This document shows, piece by piece, positions 34,866 through 44,748 of a stretch of 59,091 nt of DNA. Source of the DNA: Frigoriflavimonas asaccharolytica (GTDB lineage Bacteria > Bacteroidota > Bacteroidia > Flavobacteriales > Weeksellaceae); contig NZ_JABSNO010000022.1 in NCBI RefSeq assembly GCF_013294015.1, positions 1 through 59,091 on the forward strand, in the 5' to 3' direction. The notes under the pieces are model-generated. The model saw only the letters and a list, made by a program, of their open reading frames with translations. It did not search any database and was not told the DNA's origin. How positions within the stretch are numbered: the first letter of the stretch is position 1; each line of letters opens with the position of its first letter. The position numbers and the translations under genes are program-made.

Positions 34866-36128
34866 CTATTTTAATGTATTTTCTAGTGTTTTGATGTTGC
34901 CATCTACTGGTTCTGTAATTTTAAGTCCCAATATTTGCGCTATCAAAGGATAGACGTGTATATTTTCAAATGGTTTTATCTTAAGATTATTTTTGAAAGC
35001 TGGTCCGAAGGCGTAGAAAGTTGCACGCATTTCGGGCGTTTTTTTGGAATCGTAGCCATGCTTTCCTACAGATGTTTTCTTCCCTTTTTCTAGAAAAATA
35101 TTTGGTGCTTTTGGAACTAAAAGTATTTGCCCGATCCTATCGTACAAGTCGTCTTTTTCTGAAAAATGAAATCTTTTGGGGAAGTTGCTATCGAGATAAA
35201 CTTTGTAATTTCTGTTTTTACTTCTCTTTAATTCTTTGTAGGTTTCTTTTACTAATTCAGGATTTTTCACAAATACCCTCAAAAGTGTTTGAGAATTATA
35301 GTAATCAAATCGAGATTTATCTTTCAAAATTTCTGGAATATCCATCGCTTCTTCTTTTGCTACTTTTATCATCCCGTGATCTGAAACAAAAATAAAGTTC
35401 ATATTTTCTAATCCCAATTCTTTTACTTTTGCTACTAAACTTCCTACAGCAGCATCTACCACATGCACAGCTTGCTCTGCTTCTGGGCTTTCTGGTCCAA
35501 ATTTGTGCCCATCATGATCTACTTCTGGAAAATATAAGGTGATAAAATGAGGTCTTTTATCCTCAGGTAATTTCAACCAATTGATGACTTTTTCTACCTT
35601 ATCATCTGGGGAAAATTTCTCGTGATAATTATAATAGTACGTTGGTCTTTTACCTCCAGCATCACTTTCTGACCCTACCCAAAACATTGATGCAGCTATC
35701 ATCCCTTGCTTTTCTGCCAAGCTCCATAGTGGGATTCCTCCATACCAACTGCCATCTCTTACCTTCGTTTTGTCGCTCATTGCATAAGTTTCCTTTCTTT
35801 TATAATCATAAAAATAATTATCTACCAAACCATGATGGGCAGGATATAATCCTGTTGCAATGGTGTAATGATTGGGGAAAGTGATGCTCGGAAAACTTGG
35901 CAACATAGATTCTCCTTGAACTCCACTTTCGGCAAGTTTTAGAAGATTAGTAGCATTATATTTTTTAGCAAAATCATATCGAAAGCCATCTGCAGAAATA
36001 AGAATCACATAAGGTTTTTTTGTTGCAGCGATGGTATTTTCTCTATCCGGAATTACGATTTGAGCTGTATCTGATTGAGAATAGGAAAAATTAAAACTTA
36101 AGATTAATAGAAAAATAAGATGTTTCAT
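34866..36128 (-). CDS. Ectonucleotide pyrophosphatase/phosphodiesterase-like alkaline phosphatase family protein
   Basis: A 420-residue secreted enzyme (signal peptide 1-17). All seven metal and nucleophile residues of the NPP family are visible: Asp47, Thr83 (nucleophile in SFPSITFPNHY), Asp204, His208, Asp250, His251 and His356 (VGKHGYD). NPP enzymes hydrolyse nucleotide or phospholipid pyrophosphate and phosphodiester bonds. The substrate here is unknown. It is a single gene just downstream of rplQ with its own signal peptide, so periplasmic. Confidence 0.93.
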   Translation of the reverse strand: MKHLIFLLILSFNFSYSQSDTAQIVIPDRENTIAATKKPYVILISADGFRYDFAKKYNATNLLKLAESGVQGESMLPSFPSITFPNHYTIATGLYPAHHGLVDNYFYDYKRKETYAMSDKTKVRDGSWYGGIPLWSLAEKQGMIAASMFWVGSESDAGGKRPTYYYNYHEKFSPDDKVEKVINWLKLPEDKRPHFITLYFPEVDHDGHKFGPESPEAEQAVHVVDAAVGSLVAKVKELGLENMNFIFVSDHGMIKVAKEEAMDIPEILKDKSRFDYYNSQTLLRVFVKNPELVKETYKELKRSKNRNYKVYLDSNFPKRFHFSEKDDLYDRIGQILLVPKAPNIFLEKGKKTSVGKHGYDSKKTPEMRATFYAFGPAFKNNLKIKPFENIHVYPLIAQILGLKITEPVDGNIKTLENTLK

Positions 36129-36192
36129 AATAGATGAAATTTTTAAAATGGACTGCTAATTTTTAGAGATCGTTGGAAAATTTTTTAAAACA

Positions 36193-36224
36193 AAATAACC
36201 ACCTAAAAAAGTAAGTGGTTATTT
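36193..36224 (-). terminator. Intrinsic terminator after rplQ
   Basis: AAATAACCAC pairs with GTGGTTATTT around a 12-base loop, then a T-rich stretch on the minus strand. It lies 29 bp past rplQ and closes the ribosomal operon. Confidence 0.85.
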
Positions 36225-36252
36225 ATTATTTGTAAAAAGAAAACTTAAAAGA

Positions 36253-36807
36253 TTACTCTTCTGTTTTTTCTTCTTCAGAATCTACTTCAGCTGTTGGAGT
36301 TTCCTCAACTACTGCATCAGATACAGTTTCTTCAGATTTTGCTTCAGCTTTTGCATCTGCAAGAGTGGCTACTTTTTCAGTTTTCGGAGCAGATGCTCTT
36401 CTACTTCTTCTAGTAGTTTTCTTTTCTTCTTCGTTAGGATTGTACATTTCGTTGAAATCTACTAATTCTATCATTGCCATATCTGCAGCATCACCTAGTC
36501 TGAAACCAGTTTTGATAACTCTAGTGTATCCACCGTTTCTTTCTGCAACCTTTGGAGCAACTTCACGGAACAATTCTGTAACGGCTTCTTTACTTTGTAG
36601 GTAAGAGAAGGCTGTTCTTCTATTGTGTGTAGTATCTTCTTTAGATTTCGTGATGATAGGTTCTATGTAAACTCTTAGTGCTTTTGCTTTTGCAACAGTA
36701 GTGTTAATTCTTTTGTGCTCAATAAGAGAACATGCCATATTGGAAAGCATAGCTTTTCTGTGTGGAGCGGTTCTGCTTAAGTGATTAAATTTTTTGCCGT
36801 GTCTCAT
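36253..36807 (-). CDS. rplQ: 50S ribosomal protein L17
   Basis: A 184-residue L17. The core (about 1-120) has [21 protein letters not shown] and the family centre [20 protein letters not shown] charged extension from about 125 follows, first basic (TTRRSRRAS) then strongly acidic (EEKTEE). Such tails are usual in Bacteroidota and make it longer than the 127 residues of E. coli. Last gene of the operon, 6 bp after rpoA. Confidence 0.95.
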   Translation of the reverse strand: MRHGKKFNHLSRTAPHRKAMLSNMACSLIEHKRINTTVAKAKALRVYIEPIITKSKEDTTHNRRTAFSYLQSKEAVTELFREVAPKVAERNGGYTRVIKTGFRLGDAADMAMIELVDFNEMYNPNEEEKKTTRRSRRASAPKTEKVATLADAKAEAKSEETVSDAVVEETPTAEVDSEEEKTEE

Positions 36808-36813
36808 TTTATT

Positions 36814-37809
36814 TTATTTATCAGCGTCTAGTTTATACTTTGCTGTATCAAAACCAAAGTTTAAACCTTTAGCATGTACTAGCTCTTCTAATTCTGTAAG
36901 AGATTTCTTTCCGAAATTTCTAAATTTCATTAAGTCTGATTTGCTATATGAAACCAGTTCTCCTAATGTTTCTACTTCAGCAGCTTTCAAGCAATTCAAT
37001 GCTCGAACGGAAAGATCCATATCTGCTAATTTAGATTTTAGCAATTGTCTTGTATGAAGTGTTTCTTCGTCGTATTGAATAGATGCTTTTACAGCTTCTG
37101 TTTCCAAAGTGATTCTCTCATCAGAGAAAAGCATAAAGTGGTAAATCAAAATCTTGGAAGCCTCCGTCAAAGCGTTTTGTGGACTTATAGAACCATCTGT
37201 TTCTATATCCAAAACCAATTTTTCATAATCGGTTTTTTGCTCTACACGATAATTTTCTACAGAATATTGTACTTTTTTAATTGGTGTAAAAATAGAATCA
37301 ATCGCTATTGTTCCCAATGGTGCGTTTGTATTTTTATTTAATTCTGATGGTACATATCCTCTACCTTTTTCTATACCAAAAGTAATTTCAAAAGTTACAT
37401 CTTTGTTCATCGTACAGATTACTAAATCTGGATTCAAAACATCAAAACCACTAATGGATTTTGCAAGATCTCCTGCAGTTACAGATGTTTGATTACTAAC
37501 TGTTGCAGTTACCTGCTCAGAAGTTGCATTCTCTGTATTTGCTTTTAAACGGAGTTGTTTCATATTTAAAACCATTTCTGTAACATCTTCAATGATGCCA
37601 GGAATAGTAGAAAATTCGTGCTCTACGCCTTCTATTTTTATCGCTGTAACAGCGAACCCTTCTAAAGACGAAAGTAAAACTCTTCTTAATGCATTTCCTA
37701 TAGTTAATCCAAATCCAGACTCTAATGGTCGGAATTCAAACTGACCTCTGAAATCATCAGAATTGAGTAATATTACTTTATCGGGTTTTATGAATTGTAA
37801 AATTGCCAT
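36814..37809 (-). CDS. rpoA: RNA polymerase subunit alpha
   Basis: A 331-residue alpha subunit: N-terminal dimer domain (1-235) with [21 protein letters not shown] and a C-terminal DNA/activator-binding domain (about 245-320) with [21 protein letters not shown]. It scaffolds RNA polymerase assembly. It is in the alpha operon between rpsD (33 bp) and rplQ (6 bp). Confidence 0.97.
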   Translation of the reverse strand: MAILQFIKPDKVILLNSDDFRGQFEFRPLESGFGLTIGNALRRVLLSSLEGFAVTAIKIEGVEHEFSTIPGIIEDVTEMVLNMKQLRLKANTENATSEQVTATVSNQTSVTAGDLAKSISGFDVLNPDLVICTMNKDVTFEITFGIEKGRGYVPSELNKNTNAPLGTIAIDSIFTPIKKVQYSVENYRVEQKTDYEKLVLDIETDGSISPQNALTEASKILIYHFMLFSDERITLETEAVKASIQYDEETLHTRQLLKSKLADMDLSVRALNCLKAAEVETLGELVSYSKSDLMKFRNFGKKSLTELEELVHAKGLNFGFDTAKYKLDADK

Positions 37810-37842
37810 ATAATTTGGTTGAGCAAACTTTGAGAGTAATTA

Positions 37843-38451
37843 TTATTTAGAGTAAAGTTCCACGATCAGCTGTTCCTTAATATCTTCAGGAATTTGCATT
37901 CTTTCTGGTGCAGAAATAAAAGTACCAGATTGTTTTTCATCGTTGAACTGTAGCCAATCGTAATTAGATTTTCCTGCAAGGGAATCTGCAATTACTTCTA
38001 AAGATTTAGATTTTTCGCGAATTGCGATTACATCTCCATCTTTCAAAATGTAAGAAGGAATGTTCACCAATTCTCCATTCACTGTTACGTGACGGTGAGA
38101 AACCAATTGTCTTGCCCCAGATCTAGTTTTTGCATATCCAAGTCTGAATACTACATTATCTAATCTAGATTCGCAAAGTTGTAAAAGAACTTCTCCAGTT
38201 ACCCCTTTTGCTCTTACTGCTTTCTTATACATATTAGAAAATTGTCTTTCTAAGATGCCATAAGTATATTTTGCTTTTTGTTTTTCGGTAAGCTGTATAG
38301 CGTACTCTGATTTTTTCGCGTTACGTCTCTTGTTTGGTCCGTGTTGTCCTGGTGGTTGATTTTTTCTTCTTTCGAAGTTTTTATCATCACCGAAAATAGG
38401 AGCTGCAAACTTACGTGCGATTTTTGTTTTTGGTCCTGTATATCTTGCCAT
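37843..38451 (-). CDS. rpsD: 30S ribosomal protein S4
   Basis: A 202-residue S4 with [21 protein letters not shown] and the RNA-binding S4 domain [27 protein letters not shown]. No N-terminal zinc cysteine cluster is present. It is a primary assembly protein of the 30S and in E. coli the alpha-operon repressor; that control is not shown here. Confidence 0.97.
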   Translation of the reverse strand: MARYTGPKTKIARKFAAPIFGDDKNFERRKNQPPGQHGPNKRRNAKKSEYAIQLTEKQKAKYTYGILERQFSNMYKKAVRAKGVTGEVLLQLCESRLDNVVFRLGYAKTRSGARQLVSHRHVTVNGELVNIPSYILKDGDVIAIREKSKSLEVIADSLAGKSNYDWLQFNDEKQSGTFISAPERMQIPEDIKEQLIVELYSK

Positions 38452-38531
38452 AATTTGTTTATTAAAGGTTCAGAATTTAAAAATTCAAGGTTTTAAATAC
38501 ATTAAAATTGAATTTATAAACATTGAATAAA

Positions 38532-38921
38532 TTATACTCTTCTTCTTTTAGGAGGTCTACATCCGTTGTGTGGTATTGCAGTAATATCTACAATCTCACT
38601 CACTTCTATACCTGTATTGTTTAAAGTTCTAATAGCAGATTCTCTTCCTGCACCTGGACCTTTCACAAATACTTTCACTCTTCGAAGACCTGCTTCATGT
38701 GCTATGTTTGCACAGTTTTCTGCTGCCATTTGAGCAGCAAAAGGAGTATTCTTTTTAGAACCTCTAAATCCCATCTTACCTGCAGATGACCAAGAGATCA
38801 CTTCACCAGCTTTGTTGGTTAAAGAGATAATGATATTATTAAAAGTAGCTTGGATATGAGCTTCCCCAATCGCTTCTACTTTTACTTTTCTTTTCTTTGT
38901 AGCTTTCGTTTGTTTTGCCAT
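38532..38921 (-). CDS. rpsK: 30S ribosomal protein S11
   Basis: A 129-residue S11 with the conserved [18 protein letters not shown] and the C-terminal [14 protein letters not shown]. It lines the 30S platform. An 80-bp spacer to rpsD follows, larger than the 12 bp to rpsM. Confidence 0.97.
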   Translation of the reverse strand: MAKQTKATKKRKVKVEAIGEAHIQATFNNIIISLTNKAGEVISWSSAGKMGFRGSKKNTPFAAQMAAENCANIAHEAGLRRVKVFVKGPGAGRESAIRTLNNTGIEVSEIVDITAIPHNGCRPPKRRRV

Positions 38922-38933
38922 AATTCTTACCGA

Positions 38934-39311
38934 TTATTTACTTGCTTTCTTTTTGTTAGCAACAGTTTTTCTTCTTCCTTTTCGGGTTCTAGAATTATTT
39001 TTAGTTCTTTGTCCTCTTAAAGGTAATCCTAGTCTGTGACGTATTCCTCGTTGGCATCCAATATCCATCAATCGCTTGATGTTTGTTTGAACTTCAGAAC
39101 GCAATTCACCTTCTACCTTTACGGTTTCTGTGATGTAGTTTCTGATCAATGCCAATTCATCGTCATTCCATTCGTTGACTTTCTTATCTTCGCTGATACC
39201 AGCGTTTTTTAGAATTTGGGAAGCAGTGCTTCTTCCTACACCGAAGATGTAAGTAAGACCAATAACTCCTCTCTTGTTTTTTGGTAAATCAATACCTGCA
39301 ATTCTCGCCAT
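38934..39311 (-). CDS. rpsM: 30S ribosomal protein S13
   Basis: A 125-residue S13 with [24 protein letters not shown] and the C-terminal [20 protein letters not shown]. It forms intersubunit bridges in the 30S head. It starts 3 bp after rpmJ stop. Confidence 0.97.
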   Translation of the reverse strand: MARIAGIDLPKNKRGVIGLTYIFGVGRSTASQILKNAGISEDKKVNEWNDDELALIRNYITETVKVEGELRSEVQTNIKRLMDIGCQRGIRHRLGLPLRGQRTKNNSRTRKGRRKTVANKKKASK

Positions 39312-39314
39312 AAT

Positions 39315-39431
39315 TTAGCCTTGTCTTTGTTTAAATTTTGGGTTCTTTTTGTTGATCACGAAAAGTACACCTTTTCGGCGGACGATTTTGCAATCAGCAC
39401 TTCTTTTTTTGATAGATGCTCTAACTTTCAT
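39315..39431 (-). CDS. rpmJ: 50S ribosomal protein L36, zinc-free form
   Basis: A 38-residue L36 too short for a simple length filter: [20 protein letters not shown] and [12 protein letters not shown]. In the zinc form the metal is held by three Cys and one His; here only one Cys remains (SADCK), with Asn and Phe at the other expected places, so it is the C-minus type. Three bp before rpsM. Confidence 0.95.
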   Translation of the reverse strand: MKVRASIKKRSADCKIVRRKGVLFVINKKNPKFKQRQG

Positions 39432-39563
39432 TTGACTTTTGTTTAATTTTCCAACGGTTAAATGAGATCTTACGGCATCATTCCCTTTTGTTTAAATTTT
39501 AATGATAATTGTAATCACAGGATTACAAGTTGTTTTCTATAATAAAATTCAGAACTTTCTGAA
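39432..39563 (-). other. Spacer between infA and rpmJ with two hairpins
   Basis: The 132-bp spacer is the longest but one of the operon. On the minus strand AATTCAGA pairs with TCTGAATT (39546-39565), overlapping the infA stop and followed by TTTATT. Further on TTGTAATC pairs with GATTACAA (39509-39528). This looks like an attenuation or processing point. Confidence 0.55.
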
Positions 39564-39779
39564 TTAATATCTGAATGTAATTCTACCTTTCGATAGATCG
39601 TAAGGAGACATCTCTAATCTAACTTTATCACCAGGAAGAAGTTTGATGTAGTGCATCCTCATTTTACCAGAAATATGAGCAATTAAAATATGCCCATTTT
39701 CTAGTTCAACACGAAACTGCGCGTTGGAAAGTGCTTCCGTTATTACGCCGTCTTGTTCTATATGTTTCTGTTTTGCCAT
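39564..39779 (-). CDS. infA: Translation initiation factor IF-1
   Basis: A 71-residue IF-1, an OB-fold protein that binds the 30S A site. Signature segments: [54 protein letters not shown]. It starts 5 bp after secY. No map gene lies between, unlike some operons of the type. Confidence 0.97.
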   Translation of the reverse strand: MAKQKHIEQDGVITEALSNAQFRVELENGHILIAHISGKMRMHYIKLLPGDKVRLEMSPYDLSKGRITFRY

Positions 39780-39784
39780 TTAAT

Positions 39785-41167
39785 TTATTGTGGGTTTGAT
39801 GTTCTAGATAATTTAGACTGCATCAAACCATCATAATGATGATTTAGTAAATACGTGTTGATTTGCTGTATTGTATCCAAAATAACTCCAACCATGATTA
39901 ATAGTGAGGTTCCTCCGAAAAACAAAGCAAATCCTTCTGTTTGAACTAGCCAACCAAACACAAGCGCTGGAAGGATTGCAAAAATAGCTAAAAATATTGA
40001 ACCTGGCAAAGTTATTTTTGATAAAATATCATCCAAGTAATCAGATGTATCTTTTCCTGGTCTTACTTTCGGTATTAGACCGCCATTTCTCTTTAGATCA
40101 TCTGCCATTTGATTCACAGGAATTGTGATTGCAGTGTAGAAAAATGTAAATATAATAATCAAAAGTGCGAACAAGAGATTGTATTGCCAGCTAAAAACAT
40201 TTTTAAAACCTCCCAAAAATGTATTCGTGGAATCTACTTTTGTTAAAAGTCCTGGTAAAAACATCAATGCTTGAGCGAAAATGATTGGCATTACACCTGC
40301 TGCATTAACTTTTAATGGTATCCATTGTCTTGCGCCATCCATCAAATTTTTAGTAACACCACCTCTAGCTTGTGCTCTACTTACATATTGAATTGGGATT
40401 TTGCGAACTGCAACAGAAAGTAAAATTCCTAGTAGTATAACGACCATCCAGAATATTACTTCTATCAAAATCACTATTGTACCAGCACCAGCTGCTCCAG
40501 TTTGCGTAACGTATTCTTGTACGAAAGCTTGTGGAAGACCTGCTAAAATACCTACCATAATAAGGATAGAAATACCGTTACCGATACCTTTATCTGTAAT
40601 CTTTTCTCCTAGCCACATTGCAAATACAGAACCTGCAACCAATAATACTATACTAGGAAACCAAAACATAAACTGGCTTGGTTCTATATAATAAGCTGAT
40701 TGAAATTGCGAGTAAGGCAAAAACATTTGTGTAATTGAGGTAAGATAAGATGGAGCTTGAACTAAACAAACAGCTATTGTAAGCCATCTTGTTATCTGAT
40801 TTAAGGTATTTCTACCAGACTCTCCGTCTTTTTGCAGTTTTTGTAAATATGGAATTGCCATACCCATTAATTGCACAATAATAGATGCAGAAATATACGG
40901 CATTATTCCTAAAGCCATGATAGAAGCATTTGCAAAAGCACCACCAGTAAAAGAAGATAGCAAACCTAAAAGACCTGCACCTTGCTTATTACCACCTTGA
41001 CTTTTATAATGTTCTAATAAATCTCCAACTTCAGCAAGATTAATTGCTGGAAGAGAAATGTATGTTGAAAATCTATACACTAGGATAATACCCAAAGTGA
41101 AGAGAATTTTTTCTCTTAATTCTTTTAGACTCCAAATATTCTTGAGTGTTTGTATAAATCCGTTCAT
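39785..41167 (-). CDS. secY: Protein translocase subunit SecY
   Basis: A 460-residue SecY, the central channel of the Sec translocon, with ten membrane helices; the family marks include ALGIMPYISASIIVQL and QARGGVTKNLMDGARQWIPLKVNAAGVMPIIFAQ. It follows rplO after 8 bp, the usual spc-operon position. Confidence 0.97.
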   Translation of the reverse strand: MNGFIQTLKNIWSLKELREKILFTLGIILVYRFSTYISLPAINLAEVGDLLEHYKSQGGNKQGAGLLGLLSSFTGGAFANASIMALGIMPYISASIIVQLMGMAIPYLQKLQKDGESGRNTLNQITRWLTIAVCLVQAPSYLTSITQMFLPYSQFQSAYYIEPSQFMFWFPSIVLLVAGSVFAMWLGEKITDKGIGNGISILIMVGILAGLPQAFVQEYVTQTGAAGAGTIVILIEVIFWMVVILLGILLSVAVRKIPIQYVSRAQARGGVTKNLMDGARQWIPLKVNAAGVMPIIFAQALMFLPGLLTKVDSTNTFLGGFKNVFSWQYNLLFALLIIIFTFFYTAITIPVNQMADDLKRNGGLIPKVRPGKDTSDYLDDILSKITLPGSIFLAIFAILPALVFGWLVQTEGFALFFGGTSLLIMVGVILDTIQQINTYLLNHHYDGLMQSKLSRTSNPQ

Positions 41168-41175
41168 TTCTTGTA

Positions 41176-41625
41176 TTAAAGAGTGATTGCTTTTCCGCCT
41201 GCTTTAGCAATAGCTTCTTCAGCTGTTTTGGTAAATTTGTTTGCAGATACAGAAACTGCACTTGTCAGCTCTCCTCTACCTAAAATTTTCACCATATCAT
41301 TTTTACCTGCTAAACCATGTTCCATCAAAACATCTCTTGTGATGTCTCCTTTTACATCTTTAGTATCGATAAGCATTTGTAATGTATCAAGGTTGATACC
41401 TCTAAATTCTTTTCTATTGATGTTGGTGAAACCAAATTTAGGCAATCTTCTTTGCAAAGGCATTTGACCACCTTCAAAACCTACTTTTCTTGAGTATCCA
41501 GATCTAGACTTTTGTCCTTTGTGTCCTTTTGTGGAAGTACCACCTTTTCCAGTTCCTTGCCCTCTACCAATTCTTTTTGAATTATGTGTAGAACCTGCTG
41601 CTGGTCTTAATTTATTTAAATTCAT
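41176..41625 (-). CDS. rplO: 50S ribosomal protein L15
   Basis: A 149-residue L15: MNLNKLRPAAGSTHNSKRIGRGQGTGKGGTSTKGHKGQKSRSG is the characteristic Gly-rich start. It follows rpmD after an 80-bp hairpin spacer. Late 50S assembly protein. Confidence 0.96.
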   Translation of the reverse strand: MNLNKLRPAAGSTHNSKRIGRGQGTGKGGTSTKGHKGQKSRSGYSRKVGFEGGQMPLQRRLPKFGFTNINRKEFRGINLDTLQMLIDTKDVKGDITRDVLMEHGLAGKNDMVKILGRGELTSAVSVSANKFTKTAEEAIAKAGGKAITL

Positions 41626-41705
41626 GATATTTTTAGATTTGAGATTAAAAGATTAGAGATTGGAGACTTCATAAAAATTCCGTCTCTAATCTCTTGTCTA
41701 ATTTC
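41626..41705 (-). other. Hairpin spacer between rpmD and rplO
   Basis: The spacer is built of GAGATT-like words. GAGATTGGAGAC can pair with GTCTCTAATCTC with a single G-T pair. The other gaps in this part of the operon are 20 bp or less. Confidence 0.5.
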
Positions 41706-41882
41706 TTATTTTTGAACTTCTAGAAGGTGACCTACTGCTCTCACCATTCCAAGAATTGCTGGAGAGTCATCATGTTCTACTACTTGTTGCAATTTTTTAA
41801 AACCTAAAGCTTCAAGAGTTCTCTTTTGTCTTTTAGTTCTATTAATAGCACTTCTTACTAATTTGATTTTTATTTTCGCCAT
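41706..41882 (-). CDS. rpmD: 50S ribosomal protein L30
   Basis: A 58-residue L30 too short for a simple length filter: MAKIKIKLVRSAINRTKRQKRTLEALGFKKLQQVVEHDDSPAILGMV. It lies between rpsE (11 bp) and rplO, the standard spc order. Confidence 0.95.
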   Translation of the reverse strand: MAKIKIKLVRSAINRTKRQKRTLEALGFKKLQQVVEHDDSPAILGMVRAVGHLLEVQK

Positions 41883-41893
41883 TTTCTTAAAAA

Positions 41894-42415
41894 TTAACCT
41901 TTAAAAACTTTCTCCAATGATATACCTCTCATTCTTGCAATTTCTTCTGGTGTTCTAATATCCAATAATGCTTTGAAAGTTGCCTTTACAACATTATGTG
42001 GATTAGAAGATCCTTTAGATTTTGAAAGTAAATCTGTAATACCTGCACTCTCTACTACCATACGAACTGGTCCACCGGCGATAACACCGGTACCTTGTGA
42101 AGCTGGTCTCAAGAAAATATCTGCACCACCAAATCTTGCTGAAGTTTGGTGAGGAATTGTAGTATTTTTTCTTGGTATTTTTACTAAATTTTTCTTAGCA
42201 TCTTCTACTGCTTTTGCAATAGCTGAAGCTACTTCTTTAGATTTTCCTAAACCAAAGCCGATGATACCATCTTCGTTTCCTACAACAACAATTGCAGAAA
42301 AACCGAATGCTCTACCACCTTTGGTTACTTTTGTAACTCTATTTACAGAAACAAGACGATCTTTTAATTCTAATCCTCCCGGTTTCACTCTTTCTATATT
42401 TTCTATACCTAACAT
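41894..42415 (-). CDS. rpsE: 30S ribosomal protein S5
   Basis: A 173-residue S5 with dsRNA-binding N-terminal part ([31 protein letters not shown]) and C-terminal fold ([19 protein letters not shown]). It contributes to decoding accuracy. It starts 19 bp after rplR. Confidence 0.97.
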   Translation of the reverse strand: MLGIENIERVKPGGLELKDRLVSVNRVTKVTKGGRAFGFSAIVVVGNEDGIIGFGLGKSKEVASAIAKAVEDAKKNLVKIPRKNTTIPHQTSARFGGADIFLRPASQGTGVIAGGPVRMVVESAGITDLLSKSKGSSNPHNVVKATFKALLDIRTPEEIARMRGISLEKVFKG

Positions 42416-42434
42416 AATTTCCGAAATTTAATGA

Positions 42435-42782
42435 TTAGAATTTTAGTCCTGCTTCTCTTGCGCTATCAGCAAGTGCTTTTATTCTTCCGTGATATACAAA
42501 TCCGTTTCTATCAAAAACTACTGATGAAATACCAGCAGTTTGTGCTTTTTCTGCTATTGCTTTACCAACTGCAATAGAAACATCTGTTTTTGTACCTGTT
42601 GTATCCAATGATCTAGAAGATGCATAAGCCAACGTAGTTCCAGAGACATCATCTATTACTTGAGCATAAATTTCTTTATTGCTTTTGTAAACAGTTAATC
42701 TCGGTAATTCTGAAGATCCAGAGATTTTCCCTCTTACTCTTCTTTTTATTCTTATTCTTTTTTGTACTTTAGTAAGTGCCAT
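42435..42782 (-). CDS. rplR: 50S ribosomal protein L18
   Basis: A 115-residue L18: [37 protein letters not shown] and C-terminal [24 protein letters not shown]. It binds 5S rRNA. Length and ends are normal. Confidence 0.97.
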   Translation of the reverse strand: MALTKVQKRIRIKRRVRGKISGSSELPRLTVYKSNKEIYAQVIDDVSGTTLAYASSRSLDTTGTKTDVSIAVGKAIAEKAQTAGISSVVFDRNGFVYHGRIKALADSAREAGLKF

Positions 42783-42797
42783 ATTCTTATGATTTTA

Positions 42798-43343
42798 TTA
42801 AGCAGATTTACCAGCTTTTCTTCTTATTATTTCTCCAACGAATCTTACACCTTTCCCTTTGTATGGTTCTGGTTTTCTGAAAGATCTTATTTTTGCGGAT
42901 ACCATCCCAAGAAGTTGCTTATCAAAAGATGACAATGTAATTATTGGGTTCTTACCTTTTTCTGTAAGTGTTTCAATCGTGATTTGCTCTGGCATGTGCA
43001 TTACAATACCGTGTGAGAAACCTAAAGATAAATCTAATCTTTGCCCAGCATGTGAAGCTCTATAACCTACACCTACTAATTCTAATTTTTTGGTGAAACC
43101 TTCTGAGGTTCCTATCACCATATTGTTTATCAACGCTCTTAGCAATCCGTGTAGTGCTTTATCTTCTTTAGATTCTGTAGCACGGGATAGTGTAAGTACG
43201 CCGTCTTCTTGTTTTAATGAAATACCACCTTTTAATTCTTGCGTTAGGGTACCTTTAGCACCCTTTACTGTTACAACACCATTTTCTTCGGTAACTGTAA
43301 CTCCTGCAGGAATAGTGATAATTGCTTTACCAATTCTAGACAT
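42798..43343 (-). CDS. rplF: 50S ribosomal protein L6
   Basis: A 181-residue L6 with two homologous domains: MSRIGKAIITIPAGVTV at the start and KPEPYKGKGVRFVGEIIRRKAGKSA at the end. Located near the L12 stalk base. Confidence 0.97.
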   Translation of the reverse strand: MSRIGKAIITIPAGVTVTEENGVVTVKGAKGTLTQELKGGISLKQEDGVLTLSRATESKEDKALHGLLRALINNMVIGTSEGFTKKLELVGVGYRASHAGQRLDLSLGFSHGIVMHMPEQITIETLTEKGKNPIITLSSFDKQLLGMVSAKIRSFRKPEPYKGKGVRFVGEIIRRKAGKSA

Positions 43344-43361
43344 TTTCCTAATTTTTAATTG

Positions 43362-43760
43362 TTAATATACGTAGCAAATTACCTCACCACCTACTTTTTC
43401 TTCTCTGGCTTTCTTATCAGTCATCAATCCTCTTGATGTTGAAATAATAGCCACACCTAAACCATTCAATACTCTTGGAAGATCTTTTGTTCCTTTGTAT
43501 TGTCTTAAACCCGGTCTAGAAGCTCTTTGTATAGACTTCATAGCTGGTTTGTTGGTTTTTTTGTCATATTTTAAAGCGATTTTGATATTCCCTTGAACTT
43601 CGCTTTCTTCGAATTTGTAATTCAAAATATAACCTTGTTCAAAAAGAATTTTCGTAATCTCTTTTTTAACATTTGATGCAGGAATATCTACCACTTTGTG
43701 GCCTGCGCTTTGAGCGTTCCTTACTCTAGTTAGGAAATCTGAAATTGGATCTGTTACCAT
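43362..43760 (-). CDS. rpsH: 30S ribosomal protein S8
   Basis: A 132-residue S8: DPISDFLTRVRNAQSAGHK at the start and the C-terminal signature STSRGLMTDKKAREEKVGGEVICYVY. In E. coli it represses the spc operon; not shown here. A 152-bp spacer separates it from rpsN. Confidence 0.97.
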   Translation of the reverse strand: MVTDPISDFLTRVRNAQSAGHKVVDIPASNVKKEITKILFEQGYILNYKFEESEVQGNIKIALKYDKKTNKPAMKSIQRASRPGLRQYKGTKDLPRVLNGLGVAIISTSRGLMTDKKAREEKVGGEVICYVY

Positions 43761-43912
43761 TTTTTATTAAATTATTTTGGTTAATGATAATTAGTTTTGA
43801 TTTCAGAATCAAGATTTTAAATTCAAAAATCAAGATTTAAATCTTGGTTCTCTTATCTTGTCTCTTGGTTCTTTATTTCAACTTAATTACCCGGATTTTT
43901 TATTGATAATAA
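43761..43912 (-). other. Low-complexity spacer between rpsN and rpsH
   Basis: The 152-bp spacer is made of recurring words such as AATCAAGATTT, TCTTGGTTC and TTCAGAATCAAGATT, able to fold on themselves. No gene. The longest gap of the operon. Confidence 0.5.
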
Positions 43913-44182
43913 TTACCAGCTTGCTTTTTTCACACCTGGGATAAGACCTTTGTTTGCCATCTCTCTAAATGTAACTCTAGATAAGCCGAAAGTTCTCATG
44001 TATCCTCTTGGTCTTCCAGTGATTTTACATCTGTTGTGTAATCTTACTGGTGAAGCGTCTTTAGGTAATCTTTGTAATGCTTCGTAATCTCCAGCTTCTT
44101 TCAAAGCTTTTCTTTTCTCTGCATATTTTGCTACTGTAGCTTCTCTTTTGCGCTCACGCGCTTTCATTGATTCTTTAGCCAT
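43913..44182 (-). CDS. rpsN: 30S ribosomal protein S14, zinc-free form
   Basis: An 89-residue S14 of the longer, zinc-independent class: no CxxC pairs, and the signature [39 protein letters not shown]. It is 3 bp after rplE. Together with the C-minus L36 this operon avoids zinc ribbons. Confidence 0.97.
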   Translation of the reverse strand: MAKESMKARERKREATVAKYAEKRKALKEAGDYEALQRLPKDASPVRLHNRCKITGRPRGYMRTFGLSRVTFREMANKGLIPGVKKASW

Positions 44183-44185
44183 CTT

Positions 44186-44737
44186 TTAGTTCTTTTTAAA
44201 AGGCATACCAAAATGCGTTAATAATGCTTTCGCTTCTTTATCAGTTTTCGCAGTTGTAACAAAAGTAATATCCATTCCTTGAATTTTCTTTACTTTATCA
44301 ATTGCTATTTCTGGAAAGATGATCTGTTCTGTAATCCCAAGATTATAGTTTCCTCTACCATCAAAACCATCAGCTTTGATACCATTGAAATCTCTAATTC
44401 TTGGCAAAGCAGAAGAAGTAAGTCTATCTAAAAACTCATACATTTTATGCGCTCTTAAAGTAACTCTAGCTCCAATTGGCATTCCTTTTCTTAATTTGAA
44501 AGCTGCTTCATCTTTTTTAGAAATAGTACCAACTGCCTTTTGACCAGTGATCATCGTCAATTCTTCTATTGCATAATCTACAATTTTCTTGTCTGCACTT
44601 GCTTCTCCCAAACCTTGAGAAAGACAGATTTTCAATAATTTAGGAACCTCCATTACGGATTTGTACCCAAACTCTTCCATCATTGCAGGAACAATTTTTT
44701 CTTTGTAATTATTAATGGGTCTAGCTATATATTCCAT
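44186..44737 (-). CDS. rplE: 50S ribosomal protein L5
   Basis: A 183-residue L5: [21 protein letters not shown]-type start and [32 protein letters not shown]. It binds 5S rRNA and contacts the P-site tRNA. Eleven bp after rplX. Confidence 0.97.
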   Translation of the reverse strand: MEYIARPINNYKEKIVPAMMEEFGYKSVMEVPKLLKICLSQGLGEASADKKIVDYAIEELTMITGQKAVGTISKKDEAAFKLRKGMPIGARVTLRAHKMYEFLDRLTSSALPRIRDFNGIKADGFDGRGNYNLGITEQIIFPEIAIDKVKKIQGMDITFVTTAKTDKEAKALLTHFGMPFKKN

Positions 44738-44748
44738 CGTTGTATTAA

